A stretch of DNA of 24,815 nucleotides from Chloroflexi bacterium UBA4730 (lineage in GTDB: Bacteria > Chloroflexota > Limnocylindria > P2-11E), in NCBI GenBank assembly GCA_002404155.1, contig DHJC01000007.1:79266-104080 (forward strand). Direction: 5' to 3'. Each line of letters opens with the position of its first letter. The first letter of the stretch is position 1. Of the stretch, positions 1 through 7,582 are shown in pieces. Under the pieces are notes generated by a model. That model searched no databases. It worked only from the letters and a program-made list of their open reading frames with translations, and was not told the DNA's origin. Position numbers and translations under genes: made by a program.

Positions 1-1548
1 CACAAGCTCGCCATCGGCAACGCGACCGAGGCGGAGAAGCATCGCGCGGCGCTCGCCGATGCGGTGTACACGGTGGCGAGCGTCGAGCAGCGCGAGTCGT
101 CGCGTAGCGCCGGGGGGCCATACACGACGTCAACCCTCCAGCAGGACGCGTCCCGGAAGCTCGGCTACTCGGTGAAGCGGGCGATGGTCCTCGCGCAGCA
201 ACTCTACGAGGGCGTCTCGCTCGGGCCCGATACGCCGGTCGGCCTCATCACCTACATGCGCACCGACTCGCTGCACGTCGCCGAAGGTGCGTTGAAGCAG
301 TCGAAGGACGTCATCACGCGCGAGTTCGGTGCGCAGTACGCGCTCGAGAAGCCGCGTCACTTCAAGACGCGGAGCAAGGGCGCCCAGGAGGCCCACGAGG
401 CGATCCGCCCGACGGACCTCGCGCGCACGCCCGACCGGATGAAGCGCTTCCTCAACAAGGACCAGCTGCGTCTCTACACGCTCATCTGGCAGCGCACCCT
501 CGCTTCGCAGATGGCGCCGGCGAAGTTCGAGAATACCCGTCTCGACGTGAGCGCCGACGGCTACACGCTCCGCGCGAACGGCCGCCGCGTCACGTTCGAC
601 GGCTTCCTCCGCGTCTATCAAGAGGGGACCGACGAACCCGAGAAGGAAGTCGCCCCGCTCCCGGCCGTCGTCGAAGGCGAGGAGCTGAAGCTGCTCGGGC
701 TCGAAACGGCGCAGCATTTCACCCAGCCGCCGCCGCGATTCAACGAAGCCTCGCTCGTGAAGACTCTCGAAGAGCACGGCATCGGCCGGCCGTCCACGTA
801 CGCGCCGACGATCTCGACGCTCATCGACCGTCACTACGTGCGCCGCGAGCAGCGCGCGCTCGTGCCCGAGGACGTCGGCTTCACCGTGGTGGACTTCCTC
901 ACCGAGCACTTCCCGGACATCGTGGATCTCGGCTTCACGGCACGGATGGAGCTCGATCTCGACCGCGTCGCGAGTGGGGAGGTCGAGTGGGCGCCGGTGG
1001 TCCGCGACTTCTTCGTGCCGTTCGAAGCCCTGGTGAAAGAGAAGACCGCGTCGGTGAAGAAGTCCGACGTCACCGAGGAGGCGACGGACAAGATCTGTCC
1101 CAAGTGCGGCCGGCCCGTCATCATCAAGCTCGGCCGTTACGGGCGCTTTTACTCGTGCACCGGGTTCGTGAAGGGCAAGAAGGGCCAACCCACGCCGCCG
1201 GGCGGGTGCGACTACTCGGCACCGCTCGAAGGCGAGGAGCAGGGGCCCGAGATCATCGAAGGCGAGGTCTGCCCCGATTGCGGAAAGCCGCTCGCGAAGA
1301 AGCGCGGCCGCTTCGGCCCGTTCATCGGTTGCACCGGCTACCCCGACTGCAAGTACATCAAGAAGACGCAGCAAAAGACCGGCGTGACCTGCCCGTTGTG
1401 CGGCCAGGGCGAGCTCGTCCGGCGCCGCGGCCGTGGCCGGTCCATCTTCTATGGCTGCGAGCGCTACCCCGAGTGCACCTTCACGGCTCGCGAGCTGCCC
1501 GCGAAGGCGGAGGAGGCCGTGCCCGCAGGCGCGGACCCGGCAGCCTGA
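1..1548 (+). CDS. topA: DNA topoisomerase I, C-terminal part (5' end off the window)
   Basis: Type IA topoisomerase that relaxes negative supercoils by single-strand cleavage and passage. The frame is open from base 1, so the N-terminal Toprim region lies upstream; 515 codons are visible. The active-site tyrosine sits in the Y-M-R-T-D-S motif (Tyr codon 253-255). The E-E-H-G-I-G-R-P-S-T-Y motif of the family lies near 769-801. The C-terminus carries three C4 topoisomerase zinc fingers. Finger 1 has Cys codons at 1096, 1105, 1156 and 1207, with a long loop between its third and fourth cysteines. Finger 2 has them at 1270, 1279, 1330 and 1348, and finger 3 at 1390, 1399, 1456 and 1474. The protein ends in a short Ala/Glu-rich tail. 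The TGA stop at 1546-1548 overlaps the apparent start of the next gene. The identification is secure; only the N-terminus is missing. Confidence 0.97.
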   Translation, partial: HKLAIGNATEAEKHRAALADAVYTVASVEQRESSRSAGGPYTTSTLQQDASRKLGYSVKRAMVLAQQLYEGVSLGPDTPVGLITYMRTDSLHVAEGALKQSKDVITREFGAQYALEKPRHFKTRSKGAQEAHEAIRPTDLARTPDRMKRFLNKDQLRLYTLIWQRTLASQMAPAKFENTRLDVSADGYTLRANGRRVTFDGFLRVYQEGTDEPEKEVAPLPAVVEGEELKLLGLETAQHFTQPPPRFNEASLVKTLEEHGIGRPSTYAPTISTLIDRHYVRREQRALVPEDVGFTVVDFLTEHFPDIVDLGFTARMELDLDRVASGEVEWAPVVRDFFVPFEALVKEKTASVKKSDVTEEATDKICPKCGRPVIIKLGRYGRFYSCTGFVKGKKGQPTPPGGCDYSAPLEGEEQGPEIIEGEVCPDCGKPLAKKRGRFGPFIGCTGYPDCKYIKKTQQKTGVTCPLCGQGELVRRRGRGRSIFYGCERYPECTFTARELPAKAEEAVPAGADPAA

Positions 1549-2546
1549 CCCTGCGCGCGACCCCGGTCCCCGCCGGCGACGGGGCCGCGTGGGACGAGCT
1601 CGTTCGCGCCACCGGCCGCCCGCACCTCCTTCAGTCGGCCGGCTGGGCCGCGGTCAAGGCCGCCACCGGCTGGATGCCGCGCCGGTTCGTCATCGAGGAT
1701 GGTCCGCGCCGCGCCGGCGTCGCGCAGGTCCTCCTTCGCAGTCTGCCGCTCGGCATCACCGCCGCGTACGCTCCTCGCGGGCCGCTCGTCGAATCCGCCG
1801 ATTTCCCTGACGCCCTGCGCGCGATCGGCGCAGCGCTCAAGGCTGAGCGCTGCGCGAGCCTGCTCGCGGATCCCGAGCTGTCGCCGTCGCCCGAGCTCGG
1901 CGCCGCTCTCGCGCGATCGGGTGCGCGGCCGGCGGGCATCTTCGTGCAACCGCGGCGGACGTTGCTCATGGACCTGACGCGCACGCCCGAAGACCTGCTC
2001 AGGGCGATGCGGAAGAAGACCCGGCAGTACATCCACAAGGCGGAGCGCGAGGGAGTGGTGACCGAAGAGACTCGCGACGTCGATCGCTTCCTGGGGGTCC
2101 TCTCGAAGGTCGCGGCGCGGGACCGGTTCGCCGTGCACGACCGCGCGTACTTCGTGCGGCTGCTCGCGACGTTCGGCGACGCGGCGCACCTCACGATGTC
2201 GCGCGTCGGCCCTGAGGACGACGGCGCCCTCCTTGCGATCCACATCGGCGATCGCGCCTGGGAGCTCTACGGCGGCTGGTCCGGCGCGCACGGCGAGTCC
2301 CGTCCCTTCTATCTGCTCAAATGGCGTTCGCTGATGGGGATGAAGCGGCGCGGGGTCGCCCGGTACGACATGTGGGGTCTCTCGGAGCACGCCGGCGATG
2401 AGCTCGCCGGCATCGAGAACTTCAAGCTCGGATTCGGCGGCGAGGTGACGACCTGGATCGGCGCGTTCGACCGGCCGGTCGTCGCGCCGCTGTACCCGCT
2501 GTGGCGGATCGCCGGGCGTCGCCGCCTTGCGGCGTCCGCGCGATGA
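1545..2546 (+). CDS. FemAB/FemX-family peptidyltransferase (first copy)
   Basis: Member of the Fem family (GNAT fold), which uses aminoacyl-tRNA to add amino acids to the side chain of the peptidoglycan stem peptide at lipid II. Family signs are the N-terminal L-L-Q-S-A-G-W-A-A-V-K segment (about residues 28-38), a basic stretch M-R-K-K-T-R-Q-Y-I-H-K-A (155-166), a Y-G-G-W-S block near residue 243, the R-Y-D-M-W-G-L block (about 274-280), and a terminal F-K-L-G-F-G-G (294-300). The first in-frame ATG, at 1674, would remove the conserved N-terminal segment. The nearest upstream canonical start is GTG at 1473, inside the topA zinc-finger region. CTG at 1545 overlaps the topA stop as CTGA and gives 333 aa, the usual length. 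The gene overlaps the next by ATGA. The amino acid it transfers cannot be told from the sequence. Confidence 0.85.
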   Translation: MTLRATPVPAGDGAAWDELVRATGRPHLLQSAGWAAVKAATGWMPRRFVIEDGPRRAGVAQVLLRSLPLGITAAYAPRGPLVESADFPDALRAIGAALKAERCASLLADPELSPSPELGAALARSGARPAGIFVQPRRTLLMDLTRTPEDLLRAMRKKTRQYIHKAEREGVVTEETRDVDRFLGVLSKVAARDRFAVHDRAYFVRLLATFGDAAHLTMSRVGPEDDGALLAIHIGDRAWELYGGWSGAHGESRPFYLLKWRSLMGMKRRGVARYDMWGLSEHAGDELAGIENFKLGFGGEVTTWIGAFDRPVVAPLYPLWRIAGRRRLAASAR

Positions 2547-3562
2547 GCGAGGCGCCCGCGGGCTGGGACGACGCCGCGGCGCGCGGCCCGGGCGGGCACG
2601 TGATGCAGTCGAGCGCGTGGGCCGCGATCCGCGAGGGCCAGGGCTGGACCGCGGAGTTCCTCCGGCCCGCCGGCGCGCACGCGCTCGTGCTCTGGCGGCC
2701 GCTGCCCGGCGGCGGGCGCTTCGGTTATTGCCCGCGTGGCCCGGTCGCGGCGACGGGCCAGCTGCCGGACGTGTTCGGTGCGCTCGCGGCGCACGCGAAA
2801 GCGACGCCGGGCGCGCTCGTGCTGAAGGTGGATCCGGAGCGGACCGCCGACGAGGCCGGGCCCGCGCTGACGGCCGCCGGATTCCGGAGAGGGCCTGACA
2901 TCCAACCCGTCGTGGCGACCCTGGAAGAATCACTACTCGACAGGACGGACGATGAGTTGCTGGCGAGTCTGGATAAGGACACCAGGTGGAGCGTCAGGCA
3001 GCCCCAGAAGCGCGGCGGCGCGGTCTATCAGGGCACGACCGACGATGATCTTGGCGCGTTCTATGACCTGTACGCGCTCACCGGCCGGCGCGCCGGCTTC
3101 ATCACCCGCACCGCGGCGTACTACCGAACGGTCTGGCGCACGCTCCTCGAGGCGGACCTTGCGACCCTCTGGCTCGCGGACCACGAGGGTCGGCCTGTCG
3201 CGGGCGCGATGACCTGGCACTGCGGCGATCGCGAGGTCTACCAGTACGGGGCGACGAACGACGCGGGCCGCAAGGTGTACGCCGCCTATGGTCTGCTGTG
3301 GCGCTGCATCGTCGAGGCGCGCGCGCGGGGCGCGCGGACGTTCGACTTCGGCGGCATCCCCGCGGACCCGGCCGACGCCGACGATCCGATGCACGGTCCA
3401 TATCTGTTCAAGAAGGGCTTCGGCGGAACGGTGACGCACTGGGTCGGGGCGCACGACACGGTGCCGCGGCCGCTCGCGTACCGCGCGTTCCTGCTGCTCG
3501 AGCCCGCCTACACGCGCGCCCTCCAGCTTGTGCGCCGGCGAGGGCGTGGGGGCGGCGAGTGA
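2543..3562 (+). CDS. FemAB/FemX-family peptidyltransferase (second copy)
   Basis: A second Fem-like transferase of 339 aa, starting at an ATG that overlaps the previous stop (ATGA). It shares the layout of its neighbour: M-Q-S-S-A-W-A-A-I near residue 21, L-D-K-D-T-R-W-S-V-R-Q near 143, E-V-Y-Q-Y-G-A-T near 231, F-D-F-G-G-I-P near 267, and F-K-K-G-F-G-G near 289. In characterised systems (FemX/A/B, MurM/N) adjacent Fem paralogues add successive residues of the interpeptide bridge, so two tandem copies suggest a bridge of more than one residue; this is inference. The stop overlaps the murE start as GTGA, which supports co-translation with a stem-peptide ligase. A longer version from GTG 2501 is possible but lies inside the previous gene. 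Confidence 0.88.
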   Translation: MSEAPAGWDDAAARGPGGHVMQSSAWAAIREGQGWTAEFLRPAGAHALVLWRPLPGGGRFGYCPRGPVAATGQLPDVFGALAAHAKATPGALVLKVDPERTADEAGPALTAAGFRRGPDIQPVVATLEESLLDRTDDELLASLDKDTRWSVRQPQKRGGAVYQGTTDDDLGAFYDLYALTGRRAGFITRTAAYYRTVWRTLLEADLATLWLADHEGRPVAGAMTWHCGDREVYQYGATNDAGRKVYAAYGLLWRCIVEARARGARTFDFGGIPADPADADDPMHGPYLFKKGFGGTVTHWVGAHDTVPRPLAYRAFLLLEPAYTRALQLVRRRGRGGGE

Positions 3563-5058
3563 AGCTCGGCGCGCTGCTGTCGCAGGCACGGATCCCGGTC
3601 CCGGACGGCGCGGCCGACCGCGACGTACGCGCGATCGCGTACGACTCGCGCAAGGTGAAGGAAGGGTCGCTCTTCGTCGCGATCCCTGGCTTCCACCGTG
3701 ACGGGATCGACTTTGTTCCCGATGCCGTGAAGAACGGCGCGATCGCGGTCGTCGCGGAGCGCAAGGTGCGGATGACGCTGCCCGTGGCGGTCGTACCCGA
3801 CGCGCGGGCCGCGCTCGCCGACCTCGCCGCCGAGTTCTTCGACCATCCGACCGACAGGCTGAGGGTCGCGGCCGTCACCGGGACCGACGGCAAGACCACG
3901 ACCGTGCATCTGGTGTCCGACGTCCTCGAAGCCGCGGGCCTGCACACCGGCTACGCCACGACCGTCGACTTCAAGCTCGCCGACAACGAGTGGCAGAACG
4001 ACACGCGCCAGAGCACCCAAGAGGCGCTCGAGATCCAGGAGTTCTGCGCCGAGCTGCTGGTGGCCGGTGGGACGTGGGGCGTGCTGGAGGCGACGTCGCA
4101 CGCCCTCGCGCTGCGAAAGATGCGCGGGATCGACGTGGACCTCGCGATCTTCACGAATCTCAGCCCCGAGCACCTCGACTTCCACGGCACGCTGCAGGCG
4201 TACCTCGAGGCCAAGGGCATCCTGTTCGAGATGCTGACGCAGGGGCGCGACAAGGGCGTGCCGAAGGCCGCCGTCCTGAATGCCGACGATCCGCACTGGC
4301 GCTACCTGGCCGATCGTGCGGCCGGCGCGAGGCTGATCTCCTACGGCATCGCCGCGCTCGCCGATGTCCAAGCCACGGTCACGGCGGCGGACGCGAACGG
4401 CTCGCGGCTGAAGATCACGGCGTTCGGCGAAACCGTCGACCTCCGGCTGCCACTCGTCGGGCGCTTCAACGCGCACAACGCGCTCGCGGCGATCGGCGCC
4501 GGGCTGGCCGCCGGCGCGACGCTCGCGCAATGCCGGGACGCGCTCGCTCGCGCACGGCCAGTCCGCGGGCGGATGGATCGGATCGACGCCGGGCAGCCGT
4601 TCACCGTGATCGTCGATTACGCCCATACTCCGGAGTCTCTGGAGAAGGTGCTGGCGCTCCTTCGGCCCCTCACGCCGGGCAAGCTCATCGCGGTCTTCGG
4701 GAGCGCTGGCGAGCGCGACCGAACGAAACGGCCGAAGCTCGCCGCCGCTGCCGCGAAGTACGCGGACCATTTCGTCATCACCCAGGAAGATCCGCGGCTG
4801 GAGGATCCGGCCCTGATCCTGGCGGAGATCGAGGCCGGTGCTGTCGAGGCGGGGAAACAGCGGGACCGCGACTATCGGGTCATCGACGACCGGACGGAGG
4901 CCATCAACGCCGCGATCGCCGCCGCGGACGACGGCGACACGGTCCTGCTCGCCGGCAAAGGGCACGAAGGCTCGATCATCGTCGGCGAGGAGAAGCTCCC
5001 GTGGGACGAGGCCGCTGTCGCGCGCGCGGCCCTTCGGGCGCGGGGCTTCGCCGGGTGA
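3559..5058 (+). CDS. murE: UDP-N-acetylmuramyl-tripeptide synthetase
   Basis: Cytoplasmic Mur ligase that uses ATP to add the third amino acid to UDP-MurNAc-L-Ala-D-Glu. It is 499 aa long, typical for MurE. Visible motifs are D-S-R-K-V-K-E-G-S-L-F-V-A (MurE N-domain), the ATP loop T-G-T-D-G-K-T-T-T (residues 107-115), N-L-S-P-E-H-L-D-F-H-G-T (from 200), the lysine expected to be carbamylated (K219), D-Y-A-H-T-P (353), and F-G-S-A-G-E-R-D-R-T-K-R-P (380). The substrate-specificity loop reads E-D-P-R (residues 410-413), where DAP-adding enzymes have D-N-P-R and the Staphylococcus Lys enzyme D-N-P-A, so the third residue cannot be assigned safely. It starts at GTG, overlapping the fem stop by 4 nt, and overlaps the next gene the same way. 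Confidence 0.95.
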   Translation: MKLGALLSQARIPVPDGAADRDVRAIAYDSRKVKEGSLFVAIPGFHRDGIDFVPDAVKNGAIAVVAERKVRMTLPVAVVPDARAALADLAAEFFDHPTDRLRVAAVTGTDGKTTTVHLVSDVLEAAGLHTGYATTVDFKLADNEWQNDTRQSTQEALEIQEFCAELLVAGGTWGVLEATSHALALRKMRGIDVDLAIFTNLSPEHLDFHGTLQAYLEAKGILFEMLTQGRDKGVPKAAVLNADDPHWRYLADRAAGARLISYGIAALADVQATVTAADANGSRLKITAFGETVDLRLPLVGRFNAHNALAAIGAGLAAGATLAQCRDALARARPVRGRMDRIDAGQPFTVIVDYAHTPESLEKVLALLRPLTPGKLIAVFGSAGERDRTKRPKLAAAAAKYADHFVITQEDPRLEDPALILAEIEAGAVEAGKQRDRDYRVIDDRTEAINAAIAAADDGDTVLLAGKGHEGSIIVGEEKLPWDEAAVARAALRARGFAG

Positions 5059-5711
5059 ACCGGCTGCGGTCGCGAGGCGCGGCGACGAAGGCCCAGACGC
5101 GGGTGTATGGCGACAACGTCAACATCCTCGTGGCCCAGCTCCGTCACGAGATCGGCGCGCCTGGCGCCGCCGCCGGGAGCGCGGCGCTCGTCGTCCTGAT
5201 GGGCTACCCGGGCGTCGGGAAGTCGTACTGCGCGCGGCTGCTCGCGGCGCGCATCAACGCGGCGCACGTGGCGAGCGATCAGCTCCGCAGCCGGCTCTTC
5301 ATCGCCCCGACCTACGCCGACGAAGAGAACGCCGCGATCTTCAAGTGCGTCGACGCGTTGGTCGACGGGCTGCTGGCCGAGGGCCATCGCGTGGTCGTGG
5401 ACGCGACGAATCTTCTGGCCTGCTATCGCGCCGCGAGCGTCGGCGCGGCGCAGCGGCGCAAGGCGCCGATCGTCTTCGTACGGGTCACGGCGGACGAGGC
5501 GGCGATCCGGGGCCGGCTCGCGCAGCGGCGCGCCGGTCGCGCGGCGGACGACCACTCGGATGCCGACGAGCGGGTGTACGAGCGGATGCGCGACCGGCCG
5601 TTCGAGCCGCCGGAGGAGGGATACCTCGAGCTCGTGAACGGCCCGGACCTTCGCATCGGCATCGAGCGGATCGCGGCGGAGGTGGAGCGGCTGTGCGCGT
5701 CCGCGAGCTGA
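5055..5711 (+). CDS. P-loop kinase (AAA_33-like), function unknown
   Basis: A 218-aa P-loop NTPase of the small kinase type. Walker A is G-Y-P-G-V-G-K-S (residues 50-57), and a Walker-B-like strand V-V-V-D-A-T-N ends at residues 116-119. This D-A-T-N pattern is typical of the AAA_33 / polynucleotide-kinase-like / zeta-toxin-related group. A basic lid-like stretch with R-G-R-L-A-Q-R-R-A-G-R follows near residue 153. It probably phosphorylates a small molecule or nucleic-acid end; the substrate is unknown. The GTG start overlaps the murE stop (GTGA), and the 3' end overlaps the next gene by 19 nt, so it belongs to the murE operon. A shorter start at GTG 5103 is possible. No partner gene suggests a toxin-antitoxin role. 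Confidence 0.8.
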   Translation: MNRLRSRGAATKAQTRVYGDNVNILVAQLRHEIGAPGAAAGSAALVVLMGYPGVGKSYCARLLAARINAAHVASDQLRSRLFIAPTYADEENAAIFKCVDALVDGLLAEGHRVVVDATNLLACYRAASVGAAQRRKAPIVFVRVTADEAAIRGRLAQRRAGRAADDHSDADERVYERMRDRPFEPPEEGYLELVNGPDLRIGIERIAAEVERLCASAS

Positions 5712-6730
5712 TCTTCAGCTGCCTCGCGGTGGCGCTGCTGGTGGGCTACATCGCGCTGGGGCAGCGCGTCGCGCCCCTGCTCCTGCCGAGCGCTGCGGCG
5801 ACGGCGACGCCCGCGCGGCCCACTGGGCAGGTCGCGGCGCCGACCTTCGGCGGCACGCTCGCGTTCGTGCTGCGGGGCGACGTCTTCGTGCTGAGCGGCG
5901 GGCATTACGTCTCGCGGACCGAAGAGGGCCGCTCCCAGACCCCGGCCGTGTCGGCGGACGGTCAGACGCTGTACTTCGCGCGCGCGGAGCAGATCGACGG
6001 GAAGAGCCAGGTGGATGGCGCGGTGGTGAATGCGCGGCTCGGGTACAGCAACGTCATCCGCATGCCCGCGGCGGGCGGAGCCGAGGAGATCCTGCTCAAC
6101 GGACTGACGAAGAGCGCCAACGGCTTCCATCAGGTCACGTGGTATCTCGCGCCCACGCCGTCGCCCAATGGCACGCGGCTCGCGGTCATCGAGGCTGATC
6201 CGGATGGCTCATCAAATCTCGTGCTCTACGACTTCGCGACGAAGCTGAGGACGCCGCTCTCGTTCGGGGCCGACTGGACCGATCCGGCCTGGTCGCCCGA
6301 TGGCAAGATCATCGTCGTGACCGCGTACGACAACGGCGTGCCCGAGCTGCTGCTGAAGCCGTCGGACGGCATTGCCCGCTCGACGCCGATCAAGGGCCTT
6401 CCGGATGGCGAGCCCTACCGGCCGACGTTCTCGCCGGACGGCAAGTGGGTCGTCTACACGCTGCGCCACGATGGCAAGAACGACCTGCACGCGGTCGAGC
6501 TCACGACGTCACGAGACATCGCGCTCACTCAGGATGGGGAGAGTTGGAACGCGGCCTTCTCGCCCGACGGCTCGCAGCTTGCCTTCCTGCGCTCCGCGAG
6601 CTTCACGATCGATCTGTGGGTCATGGATCTCGGCGGCGTGCTCACCACTGGCGGCGCGCCCACCGGCACGCAGAAGATCACGCAGGGCGAAGGGGTGGAT
6701 GGCGCGGATCGCCCGAGCTGGAGTCGGTAG
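5693..6730 (+). CDS. Membrane-anchored TolB-like beta-propeller protein
   Basis: 345 aa. A short basic N-terminus and one hydrophobic segment (about residues 5-22) act as an uncleaved anchor or signal; there is no convincing lipobox. An Ala/Thr/Pro linker follows, then several PD40/WD40-like blades containing S-P-D-G or S-P-N-G turns (S-P-N-G-T-R-L-A, S-P-D-G-K-I-I-V, S-P-D-G-K-W-V-V, S-P-D-G-S-Q-L-A). The fold is that of TolB C-terminal propellers, but there is no N-terminal TolB domain and no tol-pal context, so TolB itself is not claimed. It is likely an extracytoplasmic sensor or scaffold. The GTG start is preceded by a strong ribosome-binding sequence (GGAGGTG at 5678-5684) inside the previous gene. 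It ends immediately next to the convergent phnE. Confidence 0.8.
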   Translation: MRVRELIFSCLAVALLVGYIALGQRVAPLLLPSAAATATPARPTGQVAAPTFGGTLAFVLRGDVFVLSGGHYVSRTEEGRSQTPAVSADGQTLYFARAEQIDGKSQVDGAVVNARLGYSNVIRMPAAGGAEEILLNGLTKSANGFHQVTWYLAPTPSPNGTRLAVIEADPDGSSNLVLYDFATKLRTPLSFGADWTDPAWSPDGKIIVVTAYDNGVPELLLKPSDGIARSTPIKGLPDGEPYRPTFSPDGKWVVYTLRHDGKNDLHAVELTTSRDIALTQDGESWNAAFSPDGSQLAFLRSASFTIDLWVMDLGGVLTTGGAPTGTQKITQGEGVDGADRPSWSR

Positions 6731-7582
6731 CTAGACGAGGCGCCTCCGGATCTGCGCGGAGATGAAGTCCATGGTCGCGACTGTGATCACGATGAGCAGG
6801 ATGAATGTCCCGGCGGTGTGGTACCGGAGCAGCTGGATGTTCTGGAAGAGCGCCACCCCGATGCCGCCACCACCGACGAGGCCGATGACGTTCGCCAATC
6901 GTACGTTCGTGTCGAGCCGGTAGATCGTGAACGAGATGAACGGGTTGACGAGCTGAGGCAGGATCGCCGCCCAGATGACCTGGACGCGGTTCGCGCCAGT
7001 GGCGGTCATCGCCTCCGCCGGACCGGCGTCGATCCCCTCGATGGCCTCGGAATAGAGCTTGCCCATCACGCCGATGTTGTGGAACGCGATCGCGAATACG
7101 CCCGTCCCGTTGCCGAGGCCGAAGAGCGGGAGGGCGATGAGCACCACGATGAGCACGTCGATCGATCGAATGACCGTCAAGATCAAGCGGACAACGACGT
7201 AGATCGACTGCGCGAGCCGGCTTCCCGACATGATGTTGCGCGCGCCGAGGAACGACAGCGGGATCGCGAAGACCACGGCGAAGGCGGTGCCCATGATCCC
7301 GAGGAAGATCGTGACGATCATCAAGCCCCCGGCGGTGTCCCAGAACGTCTCGAATTCGTTCTGCGGCGTCATCACGCTCCAGTCGAACTGGACGAGCTGG
7401 AGCAGGACCTGCCCCATGTAGCCGGGATTCGCCCGGGAGAGGTCGATGTCGACGATCTTGAAACCGACGAGGAGCACCGCGACGGTCAGGACGATGGTCA
7501 CGTTGCGGCGCCAGTCGTACAGCGGGCTCCGCGTCAGCTCAGGTGGGACGGGCAGGCCGCGGGCCGTGAAGTACTCGGCCAT
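6731..7582 (-). CDS. phnE: Phosphonate-type ABC transporter permease
   Basis: Inner-membrane permease of the PhnE family, 283 aa, with about six hydrophobic segments. A cytoplasmic EAA-type loop (E-A-I-E-G-I-D-A-G-P-A-E-A-M-T-A-T-G-A) contacts the ATPase. The C-terminal V-G-G-G-G-I-G-V segment is also typical. The ATG at 7582 overlaps the phnC stop (TGATG), so the two are translationally coupled. Only one permease gene is present, which would form a homodimer. The stop codon directly abuts that of the convergent propeller gene, with no intervening base. The substrate could be phosphonate, phosphite, or phosphate-like esters; no C-P lyase or phosphite dehydrogenase gene is visible nearby. Confidence 0.92.
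   Translation of the reverse strand: MAEYFTARGLPVPPELTRSPLYDWRRNVTIVLTVAVLLVGFKIVDIDLSRANPGYMGQVLLQLVQFDWSVMTPQNEFETFWDTAGGLMIVTIFLGIMGTAFAVVFAIPLSFLGARNIMSGSRLAQSIYVVVRLILTVIRSIDVLIVVLIALPLFGLGNGTGVFAIAFHNIGVMGKLYSEAIEGIDAGPAEAMTATGANRVQVIWAAILPQLVNPFISFTIYRLDTNVRLANVIGLVGGGGIGVALFQNIQLLRYHTAGTFILLIVITVATMDFISAQIRRRLV

Noticed and set aside
130..1374. Long open frame antisense to topA (414 codons)
   Set aside because: Composition is Arg/Leu/Glu/Val-rich as expected from the complement of GC-rich coding DNA, and topA on the plus strand is certain.
1464..2933. Long minus-strand open frame across the fem genes
   Set aside because: Arginine/proline-rich shadow frame with no domain; both fem genes have clear conserved motifs on the other strand.
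5055..5711. Zeta-toxin-type toxin gene
   Set aside because: The P-loop kinase fold is shared, but there is no small antitoxin gene beside it and the gene is embedded in the murE operon.
5693..6730. TolB of the Tol-Pal system
   Set aside because: Only the propeller part is present, membrane-anchored, with no N-terminal TolB domain and no tolQRA/pal neighbours.
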